Origin: Coturnix japonica
Lineage: Eukaryota > Chordata > Aves > Galliformes > Phasianidae
Assembly (NCBI RefSeq): GCF_001577835.2
Contig: NC_029547.1
Span: 57,191,222 to 57,255,221, forward strand
Direction of reading: 5' to 3'
Length of the DNA: 64,000 nucleotides
The notes beneath the pieces are model-generated. The model was not told the DNA's origin, made no database searches, and saw nothing but the letters and a program-made list of their open reading frames with translations. Each line of letters starts with the position of its first letter. Positions within the stretch are counted from its first letter, which is position 1. A program made the position numbers and the translations under genes. Positions 12,722 to 23,145 of this stretch are shown in pieces.

Positions 12722-12815
12722 GAGGGATATGGTTTAGTGAGAACTGTTGGTGAGAGGTGGATGGTTGGACTGGATGATCTCATAGGTCTTTACCTACTTT
12801 GTGATTCTATGATTC
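12722..12815 (+). mobile_element. CR1 LINE, 3' end fragment
   Basis: The sequence reads GAGGGATATGGTTTAGTGAG ... TGGTTGGACTGGATGATCT ... GATTCTATGATTC, the characteristic 3' end of avian CR1, in plus orientation. It is 5'-truncated, as most CR1 copies are. Confidence 0.85.
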
Positions 12816-14389
12816 AATATGGGATGGAGAAATGCGGACCCAGACTGGTTTGTACAGAGCCATCCCTAGTACTTCCATGTGGAGCTGCACCAGCCTGCAT
12901 ACCCACCGGCATGCTGTTATTGCCATGCATTGAAGAATGCTGGGCTCTCTGTCCCCAGGTGAAGGACATTTCTGCCTGTCCAGGACAGGAGTAGATGTTT
13001 ATGCACTTTCTAAATTGATAGCAGTTCCCACACTGCTCCTTGAGACAGCGAGTAGCTGTGTAGCTACTACACTTCTCAGGGAGAAAAGCAAAACAGGGAC
13101 TTCAGGCCCACAAAGAAGTGAAGAGCTTGGAGGACTCCAGTTCTACAAAGCACACTGTTCTGCTAAATTCCCTCCACCTGGCATGTGTGCAGACATGGCT
13201 GAAGCCAACAGCCAGTGTAACTCAGGTATCCATATGCCCCTGTGATGCAGGAAATCTGTTCCCAGAGCTTTTACCAGGGCTGGTGAATGCATCACAGTAG
13301 AACAAGTGTAAGCTTTGTTTCTGAGATTGTTCATTTAAAGAAGAGAATCAGATTTTAGGTATTTCAGCATTATGTGTGAGTGAAAATTTCTTAAGGGCTC
13401 TGAGTTTTCCCTGTATTCAAAATCCTAAAATGCACTGGATGATTCTGATGCTCTCTGAAGACAGATCTGTAAAAGAAATCCTTATTTAGTTAGGACTAGG
13501 GATACAAGACAACTTTCTTTCCCAAAGCTTGTGCTTTCCAGGAGAGGCAAAGGAGAAATTACTTTTTAGTGATTTTTTAGTTTCTTCCAGAAGATTGTTC
13601 TTTTTACAGCCAATCACCAGAGTTTAAACCATGCTTGACGTTTTCCCCAAGCAATTTATATTATAACTCTGACCCTCTTTACAGGGGTAATCTCTACAAC
13701 AGGCTGTCTTATAATTGCTTCTCCTTTTGCAAGTTACAGTGCTTGGGTGTTGATTCAATTTTCTACCTATGTACTTACAACTGGAAATTAGGCTGATCTC
13801 TGTGTTTGCAGAACTGACTGGCTGCAGTCTCAGGGAGTGGGGGAGAAATAAATGAAGCCAAGACTTTTTCCTGTATTGTAAAGTTCAGTAAGAGGAACCT
13901 CTGAAGCATCATCAGACTCAGGGAGAGTCTAAAACCTGTCTGATATTGATGTGCAAAGCTTACAGCCAGGACAAGATACAACTGAGTGGTTTAACAAAGC
14001 TGCACACATGACCTAGAAAACAAAGGGTGGTTTTTGAGATACTGATGGTACAGAATGTAAACTAATTTATCAAATACACACGAGTACACCTAAAATGCAT
14101 TATGCCACCTGTCCATTGGATAAGTATGATAGAACATGTCTGTGTGGAGTAGGAGGGACAGCATGTAAATGAGTTCCTGGAAAAATAACAATAAATATGC
14201 TAATAATTTTTGGAAATCTGTTGAATATGTATATGCTTGCCCTATAACTTTCCAACGCTTCTGTCTATCAATGCACATGATAGGAGGAGTGATCCCCCAT
14301 GTGCCCAGCACTGAATAAACACATACCTGCTTTATAACCTAGTTCTGGTTATAGAGTTTGATTCTGCACGTCACTGTGGAGGTGTTCAG
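12816..14389. other. Intergenic, nothing recognised
   Basis: Mixed-composition DNA with no splice-bounded conserved frame, RNA gene or clear repeat. It lies just inside the inner break of the inverted repeat. Confidence 0.4.
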
Positions 14390-14503
14390 GAAACATTTAA
14401 AAGTCATACTGAGGGATATGAATTAGTGGGCAATATTGCTGGTAGTTGAATGGTTAGACTGGATGATCTTGGCGGTCTTTTCCAACCTTGATGATTCTAT
14501 GTC
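14390..14503 (+). mobile_element. CR1 LINE, 3' end fragment
   Basis: GAGGGATATGAATTAGTGGG, GGTTAGACTGGATGATCTTG and TTTTCCAACCTTGATGATTC follow one another as in the CR1 3' terminus. Plus orientation, heavily 5'-truncated. Confidence 0.85.
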
Positions 14504-15344
14504 TTCCTACATAAAAACTTACGATGGCCTTGTTAACATGGCAAAGGAAATCTGATTCACTGTATAAGTACAAGCAATCAAGCTCTATGATCTCAATCAC
14601 GAATTGCAGAAGTTCTGTTGTGTGACCATTAAGGTTTTTATCCCAGTCTCTCTTCAGAAATCTGTTCCATGACCTTTCTCTGGCAAGTAGAAACCACTCA
14701 AAAACACAGCCTAAACTTTTTAACAGCCACTTGTTCCTGTGTCAGAATTATTCTTCAGTTTCTGCCATTCTCCTGTGCTCATTTCCCCCTTATTGGAGCA
14801 GGAGACTGAGTAGCGCTGTGAGAGAAGGTACAGACAATGTGCAGCATATCAAGTCAATTTATGCTGAACTAAAGCTTCCTCTGTTTGGCTTATTATCTGC
14901 TCCTCAGATGCAGTGTGCCCCTGGCTCCCCATTAGTCCTCCCAGCAGTATGTCAGTGGCACACCCTTCATCCTGCACCAATGCCCTCGGGGGTCTTCTTC
15001 TATCTGCCCAGAGGTGTGATATGATGCCACCAGTTCACAACGCAGGAAATGTCTGCAGGGTGCATGCTTTGCTCTGTGGTCAGTGCATCGGTACAGCATA
15101 TACTTAATCACAGTGTCTCTCTTGTGAGGTTAAGGAAGGAAGAAAAACAAACATACAGCGCTGGCAGGTGAGAGAGTCCTGAGGGATGAGGGAGCCGCTT
15201 CATCTTCAGTGAGGGCACAGACACTCCCTGTTCCTCAGGACAATCCCTCACCTGTTGCCTGAGAATAAATAAGAGCAGCCTGGGAATGGAGTGCCGTGTC
15301 CAGCACTTTCCTCCCACTGCCATTTCTCCTGCATTCTCTCTCGG

Positions 15345-15493
15345 CATCCCAGAGAAGCTGTGGGTGCCCCATCCCTGAAGGCACTCGGGGCCAGGTTGAA
15401 CGGAACAGACAGCCTCGTCTGATGGGTGGCAGCCCTGCCGACTGGATGGGCTTAAAGGTCCCTTTCAGCTTAAGCCATTCTGTGATTCTGTGT
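15345..15493 (+). mobile_element. CR1 LINE, 3' end fragment
   Basis: GGGTGCCCCATCCCTGAAGG, a degenerate GGCCAGGTTG ... GGGTGGCAGCCCTGCC stretch and CCATTCTGTGATTCTGTG match the CR1 3' end in order, in plus orientation. It is more diverged than the copy at 22378. Confidence 0.75.
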
Positions 15494-15679
15494 GCAAAGT
15501 GTGCTGCTCCTTCTAGAGAAAACCTACAGACTCCGAACGTACCCAACTGCAATAGGGAAGAATCTCTTTTCAGGGAGCACAGCGGCACGGGAACGTTTAG
15601 AGCCACGGGCTTTGAAAAAGTTATTGCAAGTAAAGGGGGAACAGCCCTTTCGAGCCTCCGGGTCACTCACGCAGCACCA

Positions 15680-15975
15680 GTGAGCAGCTCCGCAGCGGCG
15701 CGACGGGTCGCGTCTCGCCGAAGCCCAGGACCCCGCTCCCCGCCCGCAGCCGCCGCTCGCTCCCCGCGTTCCCTACCTCTGCGTGGCGAGGGTCGGCACC
15801 ACGGAGCAGAGCAGCTGCCCGTCCTTGGCCGCCACATCCATGACATACCGCGGGCGCACATCTGCGGAGGGAGAGGAGAGGGGGATGGTGGTCGCAGCAC
15901 GTTCCCACCCGACGCTCCCCGCCACGCCGACCCCCGGCAGCCGGCAGCGAGCATGGTCGCGGCTTCGCTCTTTAC
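15680..15975. promoter_or_regulatory. CpG island
   Basis: This roughly 300-bp stretch is GC-rich and full of CpG in otherwise ordinary DNA (for example GCGGCGCGACGGGTCGCGTC near 15695), as at a vertebrate promoter. It covers one of the two exon-like segments described next, so it may mark the 5' end of a minus-strand transcript. Confidence 0.5.
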
Positions 15976-16096
15976 CTTTCAGGCTGATGAGCCGGCTCAC
16001 AGTGGGTGCGGCACTCGGAGAACAGAGAAGAAAGGCAGGAAGACTCTGCCCATCGCTTAAAATGAAAATGAGGCAAATGGTCGATGTCAAAACCAT
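15777..16096 (-). CDS. Two exon-like segments of an unidentified gene (partial)
   Basis: On the minus strand a segment ending at 15976 with donor AAAG|GTAAAG reads ...PTVSRLISLK. A second segment at 15861-15777, with acceptor CTCCGCAG and donor GAG|GTAGGG, reads VRPRYVMDVAAKDGQLLCSV and on to VPTLATQ. The two join in phase, creating an Asp codon at the junction. The intron would be 114 bp. The second segment lies inside a CpG island. I do not recognise the protein, and the upstream limit of the first segment is uncertain (an ATG lies at 16096). No continuing exon was found further down the minus strand, so this may be a promoter fragment of a truncated gene. The strand choice rests on the splice sites and the frame. 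Confidence 0.35.
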
Positions 16097-16696
16097 TAAC
16101 ACATAAAAGATGCAGACTTTGTCTGAGAGGAGGAGCCGCAGAGACCCAAGGAGAGTGGAGGACCATCTCCATCAGCAACACTGTAGTTTTAAAATCCGCG
16201 CTGAGGCTGTTTTATTAGGTGTCGGTGGACAAAAGGTAGACACCTTTCCCTCACTGAAGTTTAGGCTCTTGCCTTCTGTCTTGCTTCTTAAGACCATCTG
16301 TTTTTTACAGTAGTTCTCAATACAAAACATGTCCCTCTTCAAGTTAACCCTATTTTGCACAGCTCCTTTGCAGATGAACAAGAACCACACAGAAGAACTC
16401 TGCTTCAGTTAAACTACTGTTGTGGATTTAGCTGTGATTATTTGAGCAGTGTTTGTAGCCCTAGATTATATCATTTGGAACATAGGTACATCCATACTTC
16501 TTTCATCTGGCAACCATCCGATGATTTAGGAACAGAAGACAAGAACCTTGTGCCATATGAGATGTCAGAAGGGCACACACAGCCCAGGCTCCACGAAGCA
16601 GGTCATTTTCCATTGGAATTAACCTTACAGTGAACAAGGTATAATCAGCTGCAGTGGCGTTATGGGCAAAGCTGCAGTTTGCCTTTAAACTTGCAC

Positions 16697-16737
16697 CCCA
16701 CACATAAAAAAAACAAAACAACAACAACAACAAAAAT
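16697..16737. repeat. A-rich/CAA simple repeat
   Basis: CACACATAAAAAAAACAAAA is followed by six or so CAA units, a simple low-complexity tract. Confidence 0.7.
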
Positions 16738-17384
16738 CAGTGTTTTCTGGGCTAGTTTGTCTCCGAAAATGGGAAGGGCAGCAGGCTCTGGGACCCTCAG
16801 GCATGAGCTGCCTCTGCCAGGAGAGGTGGCTCTCAGGCCTGGGGAGCAGCACTGAAGGTTGCAGGGCTCCTCCTCTCCTGTTAAGCAGAGAAAAAGACCA
16901 TGAAGGGAGCAGAGCGGCTGGCCTAGCTGGCAGCAAGTGCCAGCAATCTGTATTTGGCAGGTCCATTACTGGACCTGTGTGGTATTAAAAAGCAGGTGTT
17001 CTTTCCTGATGGCACAGGATGAACAGGGGATTGCTGCAGCTCATGTGCACACCCAGGAACTAAAGTACACAGACTGCGTGTATTCAACATGTGTGAATGT
17101 CCACCGAATTTCCAGAAAGTGCCCATCTTCTCTGAGAACTGCTGTACATATTAAAATCTCATACTTTGCACAATTGGTGGCAATATGGGGTTCTTGCAGG
17201 GGATCTCTGGTGGCTGTGGGGTTCCACTGGCAGGTGCTGTCTGGCCAAAAATTTGTGTGCTAAGTAGGTCAGGTCCCACACTTCCTCCAGAACATTCCCA
17301 GAAAACATCATCAGCTGCCTAGTTTCTAATGATCACTGGTTACAGGGACTCCATTATCAACCCTAGAAGGGTTCAGTGCAAATC

Positions 17385-20157
17385 TCACAGCCTGTGGAAT
17401 GTCTTCCCTCCATTCCTGTAGGAACCAAGAAGAAAGAGATTCTGGGCTGAGGAAGGAGGGACAGAAATGCTGCAGGGCTTCTCTCGGGCCTGTAGTCTGG
17501 GGATGTGCAGCCCAGGCCAGACCCCACTGTGTGATGCTCAGGGGCCCTTGTGCCCAGGACCTTCTGCACGGAGAGCGCCCAACAGCTGGGGGGTAGGCAG
17601 GCAGGGGGCAGCCGAGCCCTGCAGCCCACGGAAGCACAGACAACAGCTCTGGGGCTCAGGGCCTCTCTCAGTGCTGCTCCTGGACCTCTTCAGGAACAGG
17701 CGCACACTCACTGTTCCTGGGATGTCCCTGGGAGATGCAGCTTGTTCTGCCACTCCTCTGGTGCTGTCTGCCATGCAGGATGTTGGCCCCTGTTGTTCCC
17801 TTTCAGCCTCTCTCCCAGCTGTTGTCTCATACTCCCTTCTCACAATGTAGGAAGGATGAGGGTCACCCTCCAGTAGGCGATGGAAGGGGTTCTTCAAAGG
17901 CAAAAGAGCTCGTTCTAAAGGACAGTTGCAAGGAGCTGGGGCTGCCTCTCAGGATTGTTGTATTAGGCGAGTGTGCGCTTTTCGGGCTGTGACGAGATAG
18001 GTCCATCCCCATGCCATCAAAATATATGATGTATACGTTTCCAGTGGGCGTACACGAAGGGCATAGGGTATATATATGTGTGTTAGCTTCAATAAATCGC
18101 CATTTTACTGCTCATCATATTGGTGTCATATCAGTAATTGGTCAAGCTGCAAACTTCCAGAGAACACTGACAAGATAAAGGTAACACAGGATGCAGTTGT
18201 GCAGGAAATGGCACTGAAGATCAGCAGGCTCTCTCTCACAAAACACAGATTCTGCCATCACACCCTGAAGCCAAGGGCCAGCACAGGCTTTTCTGCCCAG
18301 GGATAGGTGAACACGCTCCAGTACCTCAGCTGAGGCACAGGCTTGGTTCAGTCTTCCCATGCCTGTGCCCAGCCAGCTGCTGCCTTTGCGCTGTGCTCTT
18401 TGCAGCAGCTCCTCTTGCACAGACACTTACAGGGCGGTGGGCAGACAGAAGATGCTTCCTCACCAGGTAACCACAGCAATGCTGCTGTATCCAGGAGCCT
18501 TGTGCTGCTCCCTTCCCAAGGAGCAGGGGAAATGCACTTTCCCTGAGGGTGCTCAGTGCACACTGTACCTGGCTTCTCTCTGCGCTCAGCCTCTGTATGT
18601 ACTCCTGACACTCTGTCTGGATTTCAGCTTCGACCTCCTTGCGCTTGGAGGCCATCAGCACCTGGAGCCGTTTCTCCTCAGTCAGAGCGCGCATCAAGCG
18701 CGCTGCCTGCAGGCCAGGGAAACACAACCATTGCCATGCCTGCCCTCCTCTGGAGCCCGAGGGAGATTTAGGGGTAGCAGATCAGTACTTCTGGCATGCC
18801 ATTCTGGAGGGCTGCTGGGCACTAAGACGCCCTGCATTGAGCCAGCATCAAGGGATCATACATGCTCACTACATGTGCAAAGCGAGAGAACAGCACCACA
18901 TCATTTTTGTGACTGTGCGGGTAAGCAGCAGTGGCAGAGCTGCTTGGCTGTGCTCACTCACTGCCACACCGGGAGCAGAACCACCATTTCAGGAGCTCTT
19001 TGCCCCTGCTGGACACGGGACTCAGCCCAGATCTGCATTCCTCCCAAGCCCATCCTGCTTTCTCTCACCCTCTCATGGCAGCAGGGAACACGGGGCGGTG
19101 CTTGGGAACCCTAGAGCCAGGGGTGACTTCCCCAGAAGAGGTTTCCTCATCGATTCAGGCACATTCACATACCTCCTTGGGCACCTTGTCCCACAGCTGT
19201 GATTCTTTCGGGGACTTGAGGGCAGTCATTTATTGGTAAGTCTTTGAGCCCTCAACTCCAAGCCTGGAAAGAAAAAGACCCCAGTGGGAAAAAGGGCATC
19301 AAGCTCCCTCAGTGCCTGGCACTGAGAAACTGCAGGTAGCACTCTTTGGGATCCAGTGCCGAGCCCTTGGAGGATTCTGTATGGGAGCTGCGGGGTCCTC
19401 CAGTCTCCAGCAACTTCTGTCTCCTTTGTGCCAGCCCCAAACAGCAGGACCCTCCTCGCTGCCCCCACACAACCTCCTCCCACCTCTCTCACTCAGGGCC
19501 TATAGCCCATGGACTGACCAGTTGGACTGCTCTGTCTGTGCGCACCAAGCCACGGGCTGAATGGCAGCTCTCCCGAAAAAGGCCTTTTCTTCCCTAACAA
19601 CCCTGCCAGGAGAGAGGCCTTGGCAAGAAGCTGCCCCAAAGCCTGAGCTGAGCAGCTGCTCCCTTGGCCGGCAGCTGCTGCAGGAGTGGCTGTGCTCACC
19701 TTGGCAGTATGACACAGCCATCCTCACTGCGTTGAGTAAATTTGTTTTTGCCTCTTAGTGCAATCAGATTCATTATCTCAAGGTCCTGCGTCAGGACAAA
19801 CACAAGTGAGGAGAGGCCACAGACACGTGTCTGTTGCTCCCAAGAGTGGCAAGCCTCATTCAATAGCACTGCATGGAGCCCTGGAGGTGTGCAGGCTCAC
19901 CCCAAGAAGAGCAGGCAGCATGTTGTCCGTCGCATCTAGCTGCAGTGCACAGTCTTCAATGAAGCTTGTGATGAGCTGTTGTCCTCCCAGAGAAAGAATG
20001 CCAAGGCTCCTGAAGAAGAAGCCAACCTCCTTCTTTCCTGGGATGGCCTCAGCAGAGAAGAGCAGGGTCTCATGGATGCACTCATCTATGACTGGTAGGC
20101 AGAAGTGGATGCTCTCAGCAGTTGCCTCAAAGTTCAGCAGATGTTTGAACATCTCAG
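17385..20157 (-). pseudogene. CCDC81-like pseudogene B (exons 4-10, 5'-less)
   Basis: Minus-strand exons homologous to gene A: exon 4 20157-19901 (open, same 257 bp, EMFKHLLNFEATAESIHF), exon 5 19785-19700 (open), exon 6 19263-19173 with an in-frame TAA at 19232-19230, exon 9 18706-18569 (open, AARLMRALTEEKRLQVLMAS), exon 10 17891-17712 (one base longer than in A, so the frame shifts). A deletion joins the middle of exon 7 to the end of exon 8 (around 18820). Exons 1-3, and with them the first HU module, are absent upstream. Similarity to gene A stops at the exon 11 acceptor (17415). A solo LTR sits in intron 9. Copy C shares the exon-6 stop, the exon 7/8 deletion and the missing 5' end, so B was inherited broken. 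Transcription is possible but a full CCDC81-like protein is not. Confidence 0.82.
17956..18186 (+). mobile_element. Solo LTR of an endogenous alpharetrovirus (EAV/ALV-like)
   Basis: A 231-bp segment beginning TGTTGTATTAGGCGA and ending GGTAACA (TG...CA) is flanked by perfect 6-bp direct repeats CAGGAT at 17950-17955 and 18187-18192. It contains a TATA-like GGGTATATATATG (about 18067) and AATAAATCGCCATTTTACTG followed by CATATTGGTGTCA. This matches the R/U5 layout of ALV and EAV LTRs, where AATAAACGCCATTTTAC and CACATTGGTGT occur. A 6-bp duplication is the size made by alpharetroviruses. Paralogues A, C and D have the empty site (CTCAGGATGTGGTTGTGCAG). It is a single LTR with no internal region, and it entered after B and C separated. 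It lies antisense to pseudogene B. Confidence 0.85.
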
Positions 20158-21040
20158 CTGCAAAACAAACCCAGACCAGCCATGTCACTCCCTGCGCAGT
20201 TTGGCAGACTCGCAGATGAAGGGTCATCATCAGGCAGACCTTGTGCAGCACTGCAGGGAGTGGGCCCCTGTCTGCTTTGGCCACATCTCCAGAGCAGTGC
20301 TGATGGGCACCAGAAGGGGCAGGGAAGGCTTCCAACAGCAATTCCCATGCACATGTCTCTGCCATTTGGCTACATGCACATCAGACGTCACAGTGGTATG
20401 AGGGGCACAGCTTTGGGCAAGGGAAGGCATGGGCACTCCTTTGGACAGTGCTGTGAGCAGCAGATTCTGTTTTTTCAGTGGAAATTTCCATTATTTCCTG
20501 TATGTAGCACAGGATAAGTAGCTTTTCACAAATAATGTTGCTGAACACAGTAAAGTTGAGGCTTTGCTTGAGGGGTGTTCAAACCTGGCTTGAGTGAGAA
20601 CAGGCTCCAGGTACAGTAACTATATGGGGTAGGGGAAAGTTTGGTACAGGACAAAGCGATCATGCTACTTGTTGAAAATATTGTTCTACTATAATCAAAA
20701 AAAAGTACAGAACATTCCCAAATACATTAAGTTGGGAACAGACATCGTATAGAAATTTAACAGAGTAGCACTGCAACAGCATGGAGGGGGGAAGTGACTT
20801 CTGCCTCTGCAGCAGCCTGCCGGCAGGGCCCACTACAACCCAAAAAGGAAGAATCTTTTCAGAGCAGCCCCGGGGGCACAGCAAGAGAACCACGATGCGG
20901 TCACCATGCATGGGACAGCGTCCGTCTCCCTGCAGCTGGGACCCGTTCCCTCACCTCTACTCATCTTCTGCGCTACTGCGGCAGCCTCTTCTCTGCTCTT
21001 TTTCATGGTCAGTTGAAACCTGGAAACAAAGAATGACAGC
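20158..21040. other. Upstream flank of pseudogene B with a short shared segment
   Basis: Positions 20158-20310 and 20340-20460 match the flank of pseudogene C (27194-27345 and 27490-27610). C has about 145 bp between these blocks where B has about 30 bp. Beyond 20460 the two loci are unrelated. A minus-strand exon-like stretch near 21020-20965 (acceptor TTTCCAG, donor GTGAGG) reads FQLTMKKSREEAAAVAQKMS, a short charged helix. I do not recognise it. Confidence 0.4.
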
Positions 21041-21044
21041 GCTT

Positions 21045-21112
21045 GAAACTGGATGATCTGCAAGGTCCTTTTCTACTCAGGCCATTCTACGAGCCTTTGC
21101 TTCTATGGTTTT
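21045..21112 (+). mobile_element. CR1 LINE, 3' end fragment
   Basis: AACTGGATGATCTGCAAGGT then CCTTTTCTACTCAGGCCATTCTA is a degenerate CR1 3' terminus in plus orientation. Confidence 0.65.
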
Positions 21113-22272
21113 CCATTTAGAGGTGGAAGGCTGGACAGCTTCCCAGCCCCCTTGTGGGGAGCTCCTCTGTGGTCACCACTGTTGCCAATACCTTCCCCTC
21201 TGGAGCGGCGCGAGGTGAAAAGAACAGTGCACGGAGCGTTATGGGCTGAGTGCAGGGAAGTAGTGCAGGCTGGGCTCCAGCCCGACTCTCAGGATCTGCT
21301 GCCTGTGGAGCTTACCAGGGGAGCTGCCGCTTCAGCTCCAGCTTCTTACAGTTTCTTTCCGCTGTGCCAGCAAGACTCTTGTTGATGGATGTGCGGCTCC
21401 AACTTTTGCAGCACCTGAGCCGCTCGTGGGGGAAGGAGGCTGCAACAGGAGGAGAAAGTCATCCCTCTGCCTCTCCCCTCGTCCTGCCCCGCACCCCCGT
21501 GCTGCCCTGGGTCCCCAGCCTTGCACCTCGCCAGCAGTTTTTTGCCTGGGCTGTGCCTGTCCCCAAGCTAAAGCATTATCACAGACGGCCAACAGAGTCC
21601 GCACACACTTACTTAGCATGCAGTACCAGCTTGGTCGATGCTCCCATTCTATTTCCTGTCACAGCTTCCACATCCTTCCTCCACCTCCTCCCCACTTGCT
21701 GTCCCTTGGGCTGGGCTGGAGGATGCGGAATCTGCATGCTTACCCTGGCAAAGTGCTGCCAAAGAGGAGACAAGTGTCAGCAAACCGGCTGGGAGCGCAG
21801 GGCTGTTTCCCAGAGTCCCTCTGTCAAGAGCCCTGCAGCAGGCCCTGGCAAGCAGAAGATTCAGCCCTGCCAGACCACGGCTGCTCGCCGCCCTTCTCCT
21901 TGCAGGGCTGCTGCCATGCTCTCCTCCCAAGGAGGAGCAGGCCAGCCACTGCCGTGCCACTTGGTGCCCCTGAGCCCTGCTGAGCTCGCACCCTGGCTCA
22001 AAGGGTGGTTGCTGCTGTCAACAGGGTCTATCCCTGATGGTACCTGCTGTGCGTGCTGGTCCTTCTCAGCACACACACTGCAACTACAATAGTGGTCTGT
22101 GCATAGTCATGAATACCCATCCTTGGGCAGAGACTCAGCCACGGCTTCTGGAGTAGTGGGTCTGGGCTGTGGGTCCTCTCAGATGCATGTAATTGGGAAG
22201 CAATGATGAGCTCTGCTTTTGCACTATCTATGAGCTAATTATCTGCACTATAAATGTACATGTAGCCAAAGC
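21113..22272. other. GC-rich intergenic segment, no gene recognised
   Basis: GC-rich DNA with a 280-residue open frame on the plus strand (21250-22092) that is low in complexity (Ser, Pro, Ala, Cys) and overlaps equally long frames on the other strand. Neither strand gives a convincing domain. I treat it as non-coding. Confidence 0.35.
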
Positions 22273-22297
22273 AATAAACGAAATTTGCTGAACATAA

Positions 22298-22331
<34 letters not shown>
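22273..22331 (+). other. AATAAA plus A31 tract: possible inserted mRNA 3' end
   Basis: AATAAA at 22273-22278 is followed 22 nt later by 31 consecutive A (22301-22331), the spacing of a real polyadenylated transcript. This could be the end of a retrocopied RNA or of an LTR-driven transcript. The source sequence upstream (22100-22272) is not recognised. Confidence 0.4.
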
Positions 22332-22333
<2 letters not shown>

Positions 22334-22377
22334 AAGGGGGGGGGGGGGAGGGAGTTTTGGGGGGGGGGGGAGGGAGT
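22332..22377 (+). repeat. G-run repeat
   Basis: Two long G runs (13 and 12 G, separated by AGGGAGTTTT) directly follow the poly(A) tract. They could form a G-quadruplex and are also a spot where sequencing is unreliable. Confidence 0.75.
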
Positions 22378-22586
22378 TTTTCACTAGGAGAGTGGTTAGG
22401 TCCTGGAACAGGCTGCCCAGGGAGGTTGTGGATGCCCCGTCCTTGGAGGTGTTCAAGACCAGGTTGGATGGGGCCCTGGGCAACCTGATCTAGTAAAGGT
22501 GTATGTTTGGTGGCCCTGCCAGGCAGGGGGGTTGGCACTACATGATCCTTGAGGTCCCTTCCAACCCAGTTCATTCTGTGATTCTG
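22378..22586 (+). mobile_element. CR1 LINE, 3' end fragment (well preserved)
   Basis: GGAACAGGCTGCCCAGGGAG, GATGGGGCCCTGGGCAACCT and GGTCCCTTCCAACCCAGTTC then ATTCTGTGATTCTG follow the CR1 3' consensus closely, in plus orientation. It begins straight after the poly(A)/poly(G) tract. Confidence 0.92.
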
Positions 22587-22817
22587 TGTAATGTAGGAAC
22601 CGTGTCAGCAGACTGAGGTTGAGACGCTCAAGCAATGAGTGCCAGGAGAGGCTTTGCTGGCTATGTACCCAGGGTGTACAATGGATTTCACTGACTAGTT
22701 GCTCAGTTTCTCCTTGTCAGCAGCGGTGTGCGCCCATTACTGCAATAATGAATAAACTGTTCTTCACAGAGAACTCTGCCTGATTAGAGATTGTGGATTT
22801 TGAGCGTGTTTCTCACA
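22586..22817 (+). mobile_element. Possible solo LTR
   Basis: The stretch begins TGTAATGTAGG, contains AATGAATAAACTGTTCTTC about 80 bp before its end, and finishes GCGTGTTTCTCACA, so it has TG...CA ends and an LTR-like polyadenylation layout. Downstream is GATGGCACCGCTGGG, which only faintly recalls a primer-binding site. No target-site duplication is clear because the 5' edge abuts CR1. The family is unknown, and it may instead be an ordinary transcript end. Confidence 0.3.
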
Positions 22818-22979
22818 AGCTCCTCACGATGGCACCGCTGGGTCTGCACAGACATCGGGACTGCCTGCCCTGTCATGGGCAATCAGATCAATCTCAGCTC
22901 CAAAATGTCCAAAATGGGGCATTAGACCCCACGAACAAACGCGCGTTGAAGCAGACACTGTGATTCTGCAGCTCTGAGA

Positions 22980-23145
22980 TAGGAAGGAGACAGTCTCTCG
23001 CGGCAGCCGGGCGCTCCAGCTCTCGTCACGACGGCTCGCGAGACCGAGCCTCGCCTTCCAGAAGGCGGCGGGCGAACGCTGTGGCGGGCGGCTCCACAGC
23101 GATGCGGTGTCGGGGTTGTCCGCCCGGGTAGTTGCTGCCCTATAA
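22980..23145. promoter_or_regulatory. Small CpG-rich patch
   Basis: About 165 bp rich in CpG (CTCGCGGCAGCCGGGCGCTC, GGCGGCGGGCGAACGCTGTG) followed by CTATAAGGTG. It resembles a short promoter, but no exon could be joined to it on either strand. Confidence 0.3.

Noticed and set aside
21250-22092. 280-residue plus-strand frame
   Set aside because: Low-complexity Ser/Pro/Ala/Cys composition in GC-rich DNA with equally long frames on the other strand, and no recognisable domain.
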